Assembly: GCA_003137095.1 (NCBI GenBank)
Contig: PLET01000065.1
Coordinates: 62,001 to 126,000, forward strand
Source: Gammaproteobacteria bacterium
GTDB lineage: Bacteria; Pseudomonadota; Gammaproteobacteria; Steroidobacterales; Steroidobacteraceae
Reading direction: 5' to 3'
DNA: 64,000 nt
Below are positions 26,481 to 36,860 of the stretch, one piece after another (the first letter of the stretch is position 1; the number at the start of each line of letters is the position of its first letter). The position numbers and the translations under genes were made by a program. The notes under the pieces were generated by a model. That model was given only the letters and a program-made list of their open reading frames with translations, did no database searches and had not been told where the DNA came from.

Positions 26481-26512
26481 AGTTGAGTCCTTGCGGATGA
26501 TTGAGTGTGGGT

Positions 26513-27310
26513 TCAACGGAGGGTGTTTGCGGCCTCGGGCGCGGTGCGCATCGCGGCCATCACCTGTTGCGCACCCGCGGCCATCAGCCGCGCATCCGAA
26601 CTCACGGTCACGAACTGGAAACCCTTGCGTATGCGCGCGAGCGCCGCCTGGGGCGTGCCATTGTGAATGCCGGCGACCATGCCGTGTGCCCTGGCGCGCG
26701 CGAGAATGTGGTCGATGGCCTGCGCCGCCGGCGGATCGACGTCATCGAAGACCGGTTTGCAGCCGAGCGCCAGCGACAGGTCGGACGGTCCGATGTAGAT
26801 CGCATCCAGGCCTTCCACCGACAGGATGTCGTCGAGATTGTCGAGCGCCCTGGCGGTTTCGATCATCGCGAAGGTGACGATGGTGTCGTTGGCATGCGTC
26901 GCATAATCCGCCCCGCCATAGAGCAGCGCGCGGATCGGCCCGAAGCTGCGCGTGCCGCGCGGCGCGTAATGCGTCCAGGCGACGAGGTTTTGTGCGTCCT
27001 GGCGCGAATTGACCATGGGGCAGATGACCCCGTACGCGCCGGCGTCGAGCGACTTCATGAGGATTCCCGGCTCGAGCCATGGCACACGGACCACGGGAAC
27101 GGTGCCGGTGGTGGATATCGCCTGCAGCATCGGGATCATCGCCTGATAGTCGACCACGCCGTGTTGCAGGTCCACGGTGAGTGAATCCCATCCCTGGTGC
27201 GCCATGGTCTCGGCCGAGAATCCGCTCGGGATGGCCAGCCAGCCGTTGACGGCTGCGGCACCGGCTTTCCAAATTTCGCGAAGTCGGTTGGTTTTCACCG
27301 GGTGCACCAT
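26513..27310 (-). CDS. garL: HpcH/HpaI-type aldolase, probable 2-dehydro-3-deoxyglucarate aldolase
   Basis: A 265-residue class II aldolase. Conserved blocks are LTVDLQHGVVDY with the catalytic histidine, RVPWLEPG, CPMVNSRQDA, the metal-binding FAMIETARAL, and YIGPSDLSLALG. Family enzymes split 2-keto-3-deoxyglucarate (or related acids) into pyruvate and tartronate semialdehyde. Neighbouring GarD- and GarR-type genes make the glucarate/galactarate product the best guess; a homogentisate-pathway HpaI role is unlikely in this context. It lies 25 bases after the dehydratase gene and 32 bases before the reductase gene. Confidence 0.88.
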   Translation of the reverse strand: MVHPVKTNRLREIWKAGAAAVNGWLAIPSGFSAETMAHQGWDSLTVDLQHGVVDYQAMIPMLQAISTTGTVPVVRVPWLEPGILMKSLDAGAYGVICPMVNSRQDAQNLVAWTHYAPRGTRSFGPIRALLYGGADYATHANDTIVTFAMIETARALDNLDDILSVEGLDAIYIGPSDLSLALGCKPVFDDVDPPAAQAIDHILARARAHGMVAGIHNGTPQAALARIRKGFQFVTVSSDARLMAAGAQQVMAAMRTAPEAANTLR

Positions 27311-27335
27311 TGGCTCTGGGGATTGGAGGTTTTCA

Positions 27336-28925
27336 TCAGGTCACCGGCGCCGGATTGAAGAGCACCAGGGAGTTGTGCAGTTTCCAGTGCTCGGCCCAGG
27401 TCTTTTTGCGGCCGCTTGCGACGTCCAGCATCAGCCGGAACAGCTCCCAGCCAATCTGTTCGACGGTGGCATCGCCGTCGGCGATGCGGCCGGCATTCAG
27501 GTCCATGAGGTCATGCCAGCGCCGGGCGAGTTCGCTGCGGGTGGCCACCTTGATCACGGGCACCTCGGCGAGTCCATACGGGGTGCCGCGGCCGGTGGTG
27601 AAGACGTGCAGGGTCATGCCGGCCGCGATCTGCAGGGTGCCGCAGATGAAATCGCTCGCGGGGGTGGCGGCATACACCAGTCCGCCGGTGATGTTGCGGT
27701 CGCGCAGTTTTTCGCCGGGCGACAGGACGCCGCTGATCGGTGCGGTGCCGCTCTTGATGATCGAACCCATGGCCTTTTCGACGATGTTCGACAGGCCGCC
27801 CTGCTTGTTGCCGGGCGTGGTGTTGGCGCTGCGGTCGGCGCGGCCCCTCTTCAGATAAGCGTCGTACCAGGCCATCTCGCCGATCATGGCGGCGGCGATC
27901 GCGGGATTGGCGGCGCGCGCCGTCAATTGATCGATGCCGTCGCGCACCTCGGTGTTCTCGGAAAACATCACGGTGGCGCCGGCACGCACCAGCAGGTCCG
28001 TGCAAAAACCCACGGCCGGGTTGGCTGTGACGCCGCTGAAAGCATCGCTCCCCCCGCATTGCACGCCGACGACCAGATGGCTGGCCGGCACGGTCTCACG
28101 GCGGCGCGCATCGAGTCTCTGCAAATGAGTCCGGGCGGTTGCCATGATCGAATCGATCATCGACATGAACCCCACGTGTGCAGCGTCCTGCAGGCACACC
28201 ACATCGGGTCCGGTGCGCGCCTGCGCCCGGCCGCGCTCGTCCATGAGTGCGAACGTGCCCGGCGGCAGCAGCCGCGCCGGCGGCAGCTTCTCGCAGCCCA
28301 GGCTCACCACCATCACTTCATTGCCGAAATTGGGATTGAGCGAGATGTTGCGCAGTGTGCGGATCGGAATGACCGCGTCCGGTGCGTCGATGGCGACGCC
28401 GCAGCCGTAGGTGTGTTCCAGTCCGATCACGTCATCGACATTCGGATACTGCGGAAGGAGCTCGGCCTTGATGCGCTTGACGGCATGCTCCACCACACCC
28501 GAGACGCATTGCACGGTGGTTGTGATGGCGAGAATGTTGCGGGTGCCGACCGTTCCGTCGCGGTTTCGGTACCCTTCGAAGGTGTAGCCTTGGAGCGGCT
28601 CGGTTGCGGGCGGGGCGACCGTGGCGATGGGCAGCCCTTCGAGCGAGCGCGCCACGGGCATTTCGAGCAGACTTTCGTGCACCCAGCAGCCCGCGGCGAT
28701 GGCGCGCGCCGCCCTGCCGATGGTGACGTTGTAGCGCACGACCGCGGCGCCGGCCGGCAGATCGATGAGCGCGAGCTTGTGGCCCTGCGGAATGGATTCG
28801 TGCAGGGTCAGGCCGGACGGGAACCGCGTGCCGGCAGGCAGTCCGCCGTCGTTGGCGACGATGGCAACATTGTCATTGGGGTGCATGGTGATGTGCACCG
28901 GACTGCGCGCTGCTGGCTCATGCAT
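27336..28925 (-). CDS. garD: Galactarate/altronate-type dehydratase (UxaA/GarD family)
   Basis: A 529-residue enzyme, close to the length of E. coli GarD. It has an N-terminal SAF-like domain (residues about 12-90, [17 protein letters not shown]) and a catalytic body with [34 protein letters not shown] and [22 protein letters not shown]. It dehydrates galactarate or glucarate-type acids to 5-keto-4-deoxyglucarate. ATG 28925 is chosen because upstream in-frame sequence mirrors the transporter gene; the first 8 bases overlap that gene. The neighbouring hexarate transporter, aldolase and reductase genes support the aldarate rather than the altronate role. Confidence 0.9.
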   Translation of the reverse strand: MHEPAARSPVHITMHPNDNVAIVANDGGLPAGTRFPSGLTLHESIPQGHKLALIDLPAGAAVVRYNVTIGRAARAIAAGCWVHESLLEMPVARSLEGLPIATVAPPATEPLQGYTFEGYRNRDGTVGTRNILAITTTVQCVSGVVEHAVKRIKAELLPQYPNVDDVIGLEHTYGCGVAIDAPDAVIPIRTLRNISLNPNFGNEVMVVSLGCEKLPPARLLPPGTFALMDERGRAQARTGPDVVCLQDAAHVGFMSMIDSIMATARTHLQRLDARRRETVPASHLVVGVQCGGSDAFSGVTANPAVGFCTDLLVRAGATVMFSENTEVRDGIDQLTARAANPAIAAAMIGEMAWYDAYLKRGRADRSANTTPGNKQGGLSNIVEKAMGSIIKSGTAPISGVLSPGEKLRDRNITGGLVYAATPASDFICGTLQIAAGMTLHVFTTGRGTPYGLAEVPVIKVATRSELARRWHDLMDLNAGRIADGDATVEQIGWELFRLMLDVASGRKKTWAEHWKLHNSLVLFNPAPVT

Positions 28926-30234
28926 GTTGAAACCCCCTGAATTCGACCCGCTTGATGTCCTGCACGATGACCAGGTACGCGAAAATGGTGACCAGGGCGT
29001 TGGCGCCGACGAATAGCAGTGCGCCGTCGAAGGATCCGCTCGCCGCCAAAATATAGCCGATCGCGATCGGCGTGACGATTCCGGCCACGGCACCGAAGCT
29101 GTTGAACAGGCTGCCCGCCAGGCCGATCGCCTGTTTCGGCGCCACATCGGCCATCACCGCCCAGCCGAGCGCCCCGAGGCCCTTGCCGAAGAACGACAGC
29201 GCCATCAGGCAGACGATGATCCAATCGGTGTCAATGTAGTTGCAGGTAATCATGCTCATGGACAGCAGCATCCCGGCGACGATCGGGGTCTTGCGCGCGA
29301 CGGTGAGTGAGCAGCCGCGCTTCAACAGGGAGTCCGACAGTACGCCGCCGAGGATGCCGCCGAAGAAGCCGCACAGCGCCGGCAGCGACACCATGAAGCC
29401 GGCCCTGAGGATGGACATGTGCCGCTGTTGCACCAGATAGACCGGAAACCAGGTGAGGAAGAAATAGGTCAGCACGTTGATGGAGAACTGACCGATGTTG
29501 ATGCCGAGCAGCATGCGGTTGGTGAGCAGCTGCCGCAGCGCAGGACGCGTGGAATCGGACCGCGACGCGGGACGCTCCTGCAAGTCGACCAGGGCGCCGC
29601 CGGCCCGCAGATAATCCAGTTCGGCGCGGTTCACGCCGGCGTGCCGCGCGGGTCCGCGCCCGGCCGTCAGCCAGGCCAGGGCGAGCAGCATGCCGAGCCC
29701 GCCCATGAGCACATACACCCAGTGCCAGCCATACCAATGCGTCACCGCCGCCATCAGCGGCGTGAACACCACCGCGGCAAAGTATTGCGCCGCGTTGAAA
29801 ATGGCCGACGCCGTACCGCGTTCGCGGGTCGGAAACCAGCTCGCCACCACCCGGGCATTGGCCGGGAAGGCCGGCGCTTCGGCCATGCCGACCAGAAAGC
29901 GCAGGCAGAACAGGGCCGCGATCGCGCTTGCGGGGCTGCCGAGAATGCCGGTGCCGGCCTGCATCAGCGTGAACGCCGACCAGCCGAATATGCTGGCCGC
30001 GTACACCCGGCGCGCACCGAAGCGGTCGATGAGCCATCCGCCCGGAACCTGCGCGAACACATACGCCCAACTGAATGCCGAAAATAGGTAGCCCATCCGG
30101 ATCATGTCGAAGCCGAATTCCGCCTGCATCGACGGACCCGTGATGGACAGCGTGGCCCGGTCGGCGAAGTTGACCGTGGTGATGAGGAAAATCAGCGCGA
30201 GGATGCGAAAGCGCACGTGGCTGCGTTTCTGCAA
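28918..30234 (-). CDS. MFS hexarate (glucarate/galactarate) transporter, GudP/GarP family
   Basis: A 438-residue transporter with twelve membrane helices. It matches remembered GudP sequence at many points: [72 protein letters not shown] and [11 protein letters not shown]. It imports sugar diacids with protons. The start is taken as TTG 30234, with GTG 30216 as an alternative. It follows the GH2 gene by 36 bases and overlaps garD by 8 bases, so uptake and breakdown genes share one transcript. Confidence 0.9.
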   Translation of the reverse strand: MQKRSHVRFRILALIFLITTVNFADRATLSITGPSMQAEFGFDMIRMGYLFSAFSWAYVFAQVPGGWLIDRFGARRVYAASIFGWSAFTLMQAGTGILGSPASAIAALFCLRFLVGMAEAPAFPANARVVASWFPTRERGTASAIFNAAQYFAAVVFTPLMAAVTHWYGWHWVYVLMGGLGMLLALAWLTAGRGPARHAGVNRAELDYLRAGGALVDLQERPASRSDSTRPALRQLLTNRMLLGINIGQFSINVLTYFFLTWFPVYLVQQRHMSILRAGFMVSLPALCGFFGGILGGVLSDSLLKRGCSLTVARKTPIVAGMLLSMSMITCNYIDTDWIIVCLMALSFFGKGLGALGWAVMADVAPKQAIGLAGSLFNSFGAVAGIVTPIAIGYILAASGSFDGALLFVGANALVTIFAYLVIVQDIKRVEFRGFQHA

Positions 30235-30270
30235 GACCGCTTGCGGCGTAATGGCCAGGGGCTTGCTCCG

Positions 30271-32970
30271 CTACTGACCCTGGGTCGCGGCCGGCTCGAC
30301 GTCGATCGAGGAGACGATCGCATCCCCGCTCGAACCCGCGAAATCGAGGTTCAGCGCACCGTTCGCCACGGTGGCCACGAAGCTTCGCTCCAGGGCCTTG
30401 AGCGGGCCGCCGGCGGCCGCGGCGACATCGAGATCGACGATGGCGGGTGCGCCGTTCGCCGTCACCGAAAATACCCGTGCGCCAGGGCCGTCCTCCGGTT
30501 CCACGAATCGCAGGCGGACGCGATACATTCCGTTGGCGAGGGGCAGCACGTAGGAGAAGCGCCCCTTGCGGTAGGTGTTGAGCAGCGCTTCGAACGGCGT
30601 ACCGCTGATGTCCCTGTGGACCGGGGCAACGGCCGCACGCACCGGCATGAACGGATTGATGGCGGCGGCCGCGCCACCGCTGAAGAAATCGTCCGAGCCA
30701 TGGGGGCCTTCGGGGCCCGGCATCCCTTCGATGGACCCGCAGTCGATGCGGTAAACCCCGGCACCGACGGTCAGCGTCCAAGAGACCGAGTCGGAAACCG
30801 TGCCGGAAGCGAACTCACCGGCCGCCTTCACCAAATTCGCGCCGGGCGCCAGTGCCACCGCCGGCCACCGGCAGATGCGCTGCGGACATTCCGTCAGGGC
30901 GCCGAGGCTGCGGCCGTTGATCCAGGCTTCGGTCGTACGGGCATTGCTGTAAACCTTGAGTTCAGTGAGCGGCAGCACGCGTTGTGTCTGCCGGCGGCTC
31001 GCGATGTACACCGTGGGCGCCGGATTCCAATTGGCACGGTAGAAGAAGAACGCGTCCTTGCGGGTTTTGCGGTCATAGCTCGCGAGGCCCTTGGTGTTGA
31101 TGTTGACCGAGTCGCCCTCGGTGCGTCCCGGGGTCGAGAAATCGAACATGAAGGTGAGCCAACTGCCCCAGAGAAAGGGCTTCGCGGCGAGTATCGGCCA
31201 GGTCAGTTCATGCACGCGGCTCTGGTATTCCTCCGGCTGCACATGGCCCCGGGGATCGACCGGACCGCCCAGAGGATTGTCCGTGTGCTGGACGATGGAT
31301 GCGCCCGCTCCATATTCGCTCACCGCCAGCGGTATCGAGGGATAAGCCGCACGCATCCGGTCGAGATCGGCGTTGAGGTCGGCGGGCACGGTGGTGTACC
31401 AGCCGAAGTATCGATTCGCCCCATCGAGGTCCGCCGCATCGATCACGCTCGGCGACCCCGGCCTCCCGTAACAACAATTCGCGATGGTCGACGGGCGTCC
31501 GGGATCCTCCGCCTGAGCGGTCTGGCGCAGCAGGCCGAGCAGCGGCCGCGGATCGGTCTGCGCGTTGGTGCCGCCGCCGACCGCCGCGGGAATGACGCTG
31601 CCAAAATCGACCTCGTTGGCGAGGCCCCAGACGGCGATGGAGGCGTGGTTCGAGCTCTGGCGGATGAGTTCGACCATCTGCTGCTTGGCGTTGTCGATCA
31701 GTGCGTCCGTCGGTTGCGTGGCGCCGCCCAGAGTCCACTTGCTGACCAGCGGAATTTCCGCCCAGTTGAGCAGCCCGAGTTCGTCCGACAGGTCATTGAG
31801 GGTATCGGAATGCTGATAATGGGTGAACCGGATGCTGTTCGCCCCCAAGTCCCGGATCATTTCCAGGTCTTCGCGCTGATCCGCTTCCGACACCGCCCAG
31901 CCCTTGCCCTCACGATCCTGATGCAGGGCGACGCCGTGCAGCCGGATGCTTCTGTCGTTGAGAAACAGGCCGCGTTCCGGGTCGATGCGAATCTGGCGCA
32001 CGCCGAATCGCTGCGTCACCCGGTCGAGCCGCACACCGGCGGGCGTGCGCAGTTCAAACGCGGTCTGGTACAGATAGGGATCATCGACGCCCTGCCAGAG
32101 ATGCACATCGTGAATCCTCACGGTGCCAGCCACGTCGGCGTCTCCATGAGCCCCGATGTCGAGCCGGCGGGTCAAGGATGCGACCACGCGGCCGCCCGAG
32201 TCCTTGAAGGTCACCGTGAGCACCACGGCGGCGCGCCGTCCCTGGTCATTGCGGATCTTGGTTTCCACGGCAATGTCGGCCGCGCCGTCGGCCAGCTTCT
32301 TCGTACTCAAGCCCACGCCGGGCCCGCCGTGATCCAGCATGCCGATGTGCACGGGGGCGGTCGCGATCAGCGAAACCGGCCGGTACAGACCGCCGTAGAT
32401 CCAGAAATCACCCGCGAGGGGCAGTATGTCGGCCGTGCTCGAACCCGGCGCGGGTGTGGAGTTATCGGTTTTCACCGCGAGGGTGTTGCGCTGCCCGGGC
32501 GACAAGGCCGCGGTCGCGTCCAGCCGGAAGCGCGAAAATCCGCCGCGATGCCCGCCCAGCCGCACTCCGTTCAACCACACGTCGGCGCGTTCGCTGGCGG
32601 CATCGAACTGCACGTAGACGCGCCGGTGGGCAAAGCGGCGGGGCACCTCGAATTGCAGGCGATACCAGCCCACTCCGCGCGATTGGTTGAGCGCCCGCGG
32701 CGCTCCGCCGGCGGCCGTGTCGGTGCCGACCCGGTTCCAGGTGTGCGGCACGCTGACTTCGGTCCAGGTGCCATCCGCATACGACGGGTCTTCGGCACCG
32801 GCTGGATCTGCCTGGAGAAAACGCCACCTGTCGGTGAGCATGAGGGTCTCGCGGGGGCTGGCGCGCGCGCTGGCTGCCGCGTCCGGCGGCTGCGCCCGCG
32901 CGGGCCGGCCGATCGCCAGGACCCCCGGCAGGCTGCAAATCATGCACAGGATGGGAACGGCGCGCTTCAA
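30271..32970 (-). CDS. Secreted glycoside hydrolase family 2 enzyme with malectin-like C-terminal domain
   Basis: About 899 residues with a signal peptide (KRAVPILCMICSLPGVLAIG, then RPARA before Gln). The GH2 sugar-binding domain begins WRFLQADPAG, an Ig-like domain follows, and the TIM barrel carries the acid/base NE in WGLANEVDFGS and the nucleophile Glu in LAVSEYGAGA. The C-terminal 160 residues resemble a malectin carbohydrate-binding domain. TTG 32970 is preferred because it gives the KR of a signal peptide and overlaps the esterase stop (TTGA); ATG 32943 is the alternative. Beta-galactosidase, glucuronidase or galacturonidase activity cannot be separated by eye. An open frame extends far upstream but is only the esterase gene read in another frame. 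Confidence 0.88.
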   Translation of the reverse strand: MKRAVPILCMICSLPGVLAIGRPARAQPPDAAASARASPRETLMLTDRWRFLQADPAGAEDPSYADGTWTEVSVPHTWNRVGTDTAAGGAPRALNQSRGVGWYRLQFEVPRRFAHRRVYVQFDAASERADVWLNGVRLGGHRGGFSRFRLDATAALSPGQRNTLAVKTDNSTPAPGSSTADILPLAGDFWIYGGLYRPVSLIATAPVHIGMLDHGGPGVGLSTKKLADGAADIAVETKIRNDQGRRAAVVLTVTFKDSGGRVVASLTRRLDIGAHGDADVAGTVRIHDVHLWQGVDDPYLYQTAFELRTPAGVRLDRVTQRFGVRQIRIDPERGLFLNDRSIRLHGVALHQDREGKGWAVSEADQREDLEMIRDLGANSIRFTHYQHSDTLNDLSDELGLLNWAEIPLVSKWTLGGATQPTDALIDNAKQQMVELIRQSSNHASIAVWGLANEVDFGSVIPAAVGGGTNAQTDPRPLLGLLRQTAQAEDPGRPSTIANCCYGRPGSPSVIDAADLDGANRYFGWYTTVPADLNADLDRMRAAYPSIPLAVSEYGAGASIVQHTDNPLGGPVDPRGHVQPEEYQSRVHELTWPILAAKPFLWGSWLTFMFDFSTPGRTEGDSVNINTKGLASYDRKTRKDAFFFYRANWNPAPTVYIASRRQTQRVLPLTELKVYSNARTTEAWINGRSLGALTECPQRICRWPAVALAPGANLVKAAGEFASGTVSDSVSWTLTVGAGVYRIDCGSIEGMPGPEGPHGSDDFFSGGAAAAINPFMPVRAAVAPVHRDISGTPFEALLNTYRKGRFSYVLPLANGMYRVRLRFVEPEDGPGARVFSVTANGAPAIVDLDVAAAAGGPLKALERSFVATVANGALNLDFAGSSGDAIVSSIDVEPAATQGQ

Positions 32971-33872
32971 CGGGCGGTGGCGTAGCCGATGGAACTCATC
33001 CAGGCCACGAACTGCTCGAACCACAGATCCGTGGTCAGCCCCAGACTTCGCATGCCGAAACCGTGTCCGCCCTTGTTGTAGATGTGCAGTTCCACCGGGT
33101 GGCCGGCCGCACTCAGGGTCTGGTAGGCGCTCAGCACGGATTTGGACAGGGGATCGTCTGCGGCCACGGCGAGAAACATCGGCGGTGTATCGGCCGGCCA
33201 TTTGACGCCGTCGTCGGCACCCATGTAGATCTGTGCGGCGAAATTTGGCCGTGCCGCAGCGTCGGCGCCGACCACGGCGGCATTCACCAGACGGCCGCCC
33301 GCCGAGAAGCCGACCGCGCCGACCCGATCGGGATCGAAACCCCACTGTGCCGCATGCGCCCGCACATAGCGGATCGCGGCGAGTCCATCGGCAATGGCCG
33401 TCTGCGGCGCCGGACTCCGGGCGGCCGGATCGCCGGGCGTTTCGGCGCGCGCGGGCTGGCGCAGGTATTCCTCGTTCGTGTCCGCCGTATGCCTGACCCG
33501 GTATTTCAGAACGATGGCGGTGTAGCCCTGGGCCGCCAGATGGCGCGCCACCTCGTAGCCCTCCCCATCGACGGCCAACCTGACGAAACCGCCTCCCGGC
33601 GCGATGACGATGGCCGTGCGGTTGGCCCGCAGCGGATTTGCCGGGTTGAACACCGTGAGGGTCGGCTGCACGACGTTGCGAATGCGGCGCGTGGACCCGA
33701 CGGGCGTCACGATTTCTTTCCAGGTCCAGGTTTCGGAGCCGGGCGCAACACCCGGATACAGCGCCACCACCCGCGCCGCATCCGAGGGCTGTTCGGCATT
33801 CTGCAGTCCCTGCGCGTCCGCTGCGAGGGGCAGGCCCAGTAAAAGCGTCGCGGCTGCCAGTGATTTGATCAT
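32967..33872 (-). CDS. Secreted alpha/beta hydrolase, carbohydrate-esterase-like (BD-FAE/acetyl xylan esterase type)
   Basis: A 301-residue protein with a signal peptide (MIKSLAAATLLLGLPLAADA). The oxyanion segment IVIAPGGGFVRLA is followed by the nucleophile elbow VGFSAGGRLVN, an acid-type AADDPL and the catalytic-His segment NKGGHGFGMR. This set fits serine esterases that remove acetyl or feruloyl groups from plant polysaccharides. It lies 23 bases after the TonB receptor gene, and its stop overlaps the GH2 start. It probably deacylates the glycan before the GH2 enzyme acts. Confidence 0.85.
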   Translation of the reverse strand: MIKSLAAATLLLGLPLAADAQGLQNAEQPSDAARVVALYPGVAPGSETWTWKEIVTPVGSTRRIRNVVQPTLTVFNPANPLRANRTAIVIAPGGGFVRLAVDGEGYEVARHLAAQGYTAIVLKYRVRHTADTNEEYLRQPARAETPGDPAARSPAPQTAIADGLAAIRYVRAHAAQWGFDPDRVGAVGFSAGGRLVNAAVVGADAAARPNFAAQIYMGADDGVKWPADTPPMFLAVAADDPLSKSVLSAYQTLSAAGHPVELHIYNKGGHGFGMRSLGLTTDLWFEQFVAWMSSIGYATAR

Positions 33873-33895
33873 GTACCGCCCCGGTCAATTGTTGA

Positions 33896-36829
33896 TCACT
33901 TGAAGTTGACGCGCACTCCCAGTTTCAGGTAGCGGCCAATCAGGTCGTAATACGCGTTGTTGTTCGCCGGCAGCGGCGGTGGACGGTTCATGACGTTATT
34001 CAGAACGAAGTACACCTGCTCGCGGCCGCCCAATTTGCCGAAATCGTAGCTGCCGCCCAGATTGAACAGAGCATAGGATCCGATGTAGTTGTCGTTGATG
34101 CTGTTGCTCAAGGCGGGGCTGTAGGCGGGATTGTCCGGTCCGATGAAGCCGTTGTTCTGGTGACCGCTGCTGATGTAGCGCACCTGCACGTTGGCCGATA
34201 ACCGCTCGAGGTTATACGTGGTGGTGACATTCCACAACCAGGACGGCAGTCCGGCCGGACCGCCGAAGCCTGCACCGGTCTGCCCCGCGCGGTTGATGCC
34301 CTCCGGAAACAGCGGCGAGACGTCCGTCGACGTCCAGTATTCGAACACCCGGGTACCCTCGGCGTTGACGATGACGTCGCCGGCCAGGCGCCCGTTCAGC
34401 TGGTCCAGCGGCTGCGTGAAGGTCAGCGCCAGGTCCACCCCATGCGTGCGGAACTGCGCCACATTGGCCGTCGTGCCCTGAACGGCCAGGATCTGGCCGC
34501 TCACGACATTGTTGTTGGCGAATGTGATGAGGGAGCAATACGGACCCCCGTTGTAGACGCCGCCCGTCAGACAATTGTTCACCACGGTCTGGGTGCTGGT
34601 CGCCGTGATGGCGTCATTGATGACGATGCGGTAGTAATCGGCCGAAACCTTCAAGCGGCTGAAGAATTGCGGCTTGAACACCACGCCGAAGGTGGTCGTG
34701 TCGGACTTCTCCGGTTTCAGGTTCGGGTTTCCACCCACCGTGAAACCGGCGGCGTTGGTGGGCTGCACGATCCCCGGGCGCGGGTCGAGCGGCAGCGGCA
34801 ACGATACCGTCTGCGGCGTGTACAGATCGACGAGATTGGGCGCCCGGATGTCGCGCGAACGCGTTCCGCGGAACAGGAAATCACTGGTCGGTTCCCAGGT
34901 CAGACCGGCCTTCCAGGTCGTGACCGAGCCGGAGGTGCTGTAATCGGTTTCGCGCACTGCGCCGTTGAAATCGGCCGACCGGGCCATCGGCAGATTTTTG
35001 AGCAGCGGCACCACCGTTTCGACATAGACTTCCTTCACATCCTCCTGGTGGTAGGGCAGATTCGAGACGTTGCCGCTGTACCATGCGGCGGCCTGTGACA
35101 GCGGGTCCACGCTGGTCTCCAGCGAATCGGTCCGATATTCCAGGCCGGATGCAATGGAGACCGGGCCCGCCCAATCGGAGAACGGTTCGCCCTGGAGGTT
35201 GGCGGTGGCGTCCTTCAACGTGGTCACGGTCTGTGCGGTCGGGGTGCCGAGCACATAGGCCAATGCCGCGGGACTTCCCGTGGTCGTGCCCAAGATGTCC
35301 AACGGCTGGCAGCCGGCGGCCTGGGCGGCAGCGCTGGCGCACACGACCTGGCCGCCGACCTGCACGGCATTGATGGCGTTCTTGAAATTGGCGTTGTTGA
35401 ACGCGTTGTCCACATGCCGGATGGCGTTGTTCCTCCCGTACTGGTACGAGGCATCCCATTTCCAGGTCTCGCCGAAGTGGCCCTCCAGTCCGGCGACAAT
35501 CCGGCTCGTATCCTCGCTGATGTCATTGACGCTCGGTCCCAGCTGGTTGCTCAGGTAGCCGAGAGAAATTCCCTTTGCCGGCACCAGTGCCAGCTGGGCG
35601 GGGGTGAGCGCCTGCTGCAGATAGTAATTGCTCGGCAGAATGGTGAGCGCCGCGGTGCCGCCGCCGGCGCGGATCGCCGTGCCCGCATCCAGGGTGTCGA
35701 TGTGTGAATAGAGCGGCTCGATGTAGACGGTCAAGTGATCGTTGAAGTCGAAACTCAGCTTGGAGAGGAAATTCGCGCGCTCGATGGCCGCATGCAACTG
35801 CTGGAAATTGCGGTTGTCGATGCCGGCCGCACTGTTGGCGGCGAGCTCGGCATCGGTGAAACCCGTTTTGACGAACGCAAAATTGCTGTCGAGATAGCCG
35901 GGGGTGAAGCGCGCAGTGGTCGTGCCGCCGTTTGCGCCCGGGACGAACGCCAGGCCCTGCAGGGGACCCGGCGTCAGGATCAGACCACCGGTGGTTGCGC
36001 TGCCAAAATAGGCGTCGCCACCCTGCAGGATGATGTTCGCCGGCACGCCCGCCGGTCGGGTCGAATAGGCCACCGAAGCCACCGACGACTGTCCCCAGGC
36101 GCGTTGATCGTTGTAGTAGCTGGTGCCGCCGTTGTTGTCGTATTCGCCGCCGGCAATGATATGTCCCTTGCCATCCGCAAAACTCGTGCCGCCGGCCAGA
36201 CTGACGTACCGGTCCTTGTCGTCATCGTAGTTCGGGGTTTGGCCGTACTGCGCGGTTGCCTTTATGCCCTGCAGCTTGTCGTCGAGGATGATGTTGACCA
36301 CACCCGCGACCGCATCCGAACCGTAGTCGGCGGACGCGCCGCCGGTCACCACGTCAACGCTGCGGATCAGAGCCGTCGGGATGATGCTGAGGTCGGTGGT
36401 GCCGCCGACGGTCGTCGCCGGCAGATTGGTCGCTGGCAGCCGCAGCTTGTCGAGCAACACCAAGGTGCGCTGTGCCGTCAAGCCGCGCAGATCCGCAAGT
36501 TCCGCGCCCGAATTCCCGATGCCTCCCGATGCCGGGGTATTGGTGGCGCGAAACGCCGGCACCTCATCGAGCAGATCACCGATATCGACGGTGCCGCGCG
36601 CCTCCAAAGCCTGCTGGCTCAACACCACCGTGGGGGTGGGCGCGTTGAATCCCGCGCGATCGATGCGCGAGGCGGAGACCACGATTTCCTCAAGTGGCTG
36701 CGGCATCGTGTCCGCGGTTGCGGCCGCGGTTTGCGCCCGAACGGGCGTTGCGAGGCTGGCAGCCAGGGTGGTCAACGACAGCCCGACGACCGCCGTCCAT
36801 CGATTGCAATGATTCGAGTTGTGGCTCAT
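33896..36829 (-). CDS. TonB-dependent outer-membrane receptor, probable glycan transporter
   Basis: A 977-residue receptor. The signal peptide ends near PVRAQ. The TonB-box-like EEIVVSASRI and a plug domain follow (ALEARGTVDIGDLLDEVPAF, VDVVTGGASADYGSDAVAGVVNI). A 22-strand barrel ends in YLKLGVRVNFK, the usual terminal aromatic strand. ATG 36829 is chosen because AGGGGGA lies 5 bases upstream; a GTG at 36832 is in frame. Receptors of this size beside secreted hydrolases usually import oligosaccharides. It is the first gene of the long catabolic unit, and its control region carries a perfect palindrome and IclR-like motif copies. Confidence 0.93.
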   Translation of the reverse strand: MSHNSNHCNRWTAVVGLSLTTLAASLATPVRAQTAAATADTMPQPLEEIVVSASRIDRAGFNAPTPTVVLSQQALEARGTVDIGDLLDEVPAFRATNTPASGGIGNSGAELADLRGLTAQRTLVLLDKLRLPATNLPATTVGGTTDLSIIPTALIRSVDVVTGGASADYGSDAVAGVVNIILDDKLQGIKATAQYGQTPNYDDDKDRYVSLAGGTSFADGKGHIIAGGEYDNNGGTSYYNDQRAWGQSSVASVAYSTRPAGVPANIILQGGDAYFGSATTGGLILTPGPLQGLAFVPGANGGTTTARFTPGYLDSNFAFVKTGFTDAELAANSAAGIDNRNFQQLHAAIERANFLSKLSFDFNDHLTVYIEPLYSHIDTLDAGTAIRAGGGTAALTILPSNYYLQQALTPAQLALVPAKGISLGYLSNQLGPSVNDISEDTSRIVAGLEGHFGETWKWDASYQYGRNNAIRHVDNAFNNANFKNAINAVQVGGQVVCASAAAQAAGCQPLDILGTTTGSPAALAYVLGTPTAQTVTTLKDATANLQGEPFSDWAGPVSIASGLEYRTDSLETSVDPLSQAAAWYSGNVSNLPYHQEDVKEVYVETVVPLLKNLPMARSADFNGAVRETDYSTSGSVTTWKAGLTWEPTSDFLFRGTRSRDIRAPNLVDLYTPQTVSLPLPLDPRPGIVQPTNAAGFTVGGNPNLKPEKSDTTTFGVVFKPQFFSRLKVSADYYRIVINDAITATSTQTVVNNCLTGGVYNGGPYCSLITFANNNVVSGQILAVQGTTANVAQFRTHGVDLALTFTQPLDQLNGRLAGDVIVNAEGTRVFEYWTSTDVSPLFPEGINRAGQTGAGFGGPAGLPSWLWNVTTTYNLERLSANVQVRYISSGHQNNGFIGPDNPAYSPALSNSINDNYIGSYALFNLGGSYDFGKLGGREQVYFVLNNVMNRPPPLPANNNAYYDLIGRYLKLGVRVNFK

Positions 36830-36860
36830 CACGTCCCCCTGTCGATTCTTCGTTATGCCG

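Noticed and set aside
30217..32985. A 922-residue plus-strand frame opposite the GH2 gene
   Set aside because: It is His/Arg/Gly-rich with no domain, a typical antisense shadow of a GC-rich gene. The same applies to long frames at 27177-28940, 56702-58243 and 60915-63245.
30271..33888. A continuous 1205-residue frame that could be a giant GH2 protein
   Set aside because: The upstream third mirrors the secreted esterase gene in another frame, lacks any family resemblance, and the GH2 signal peptide begins at 32970.
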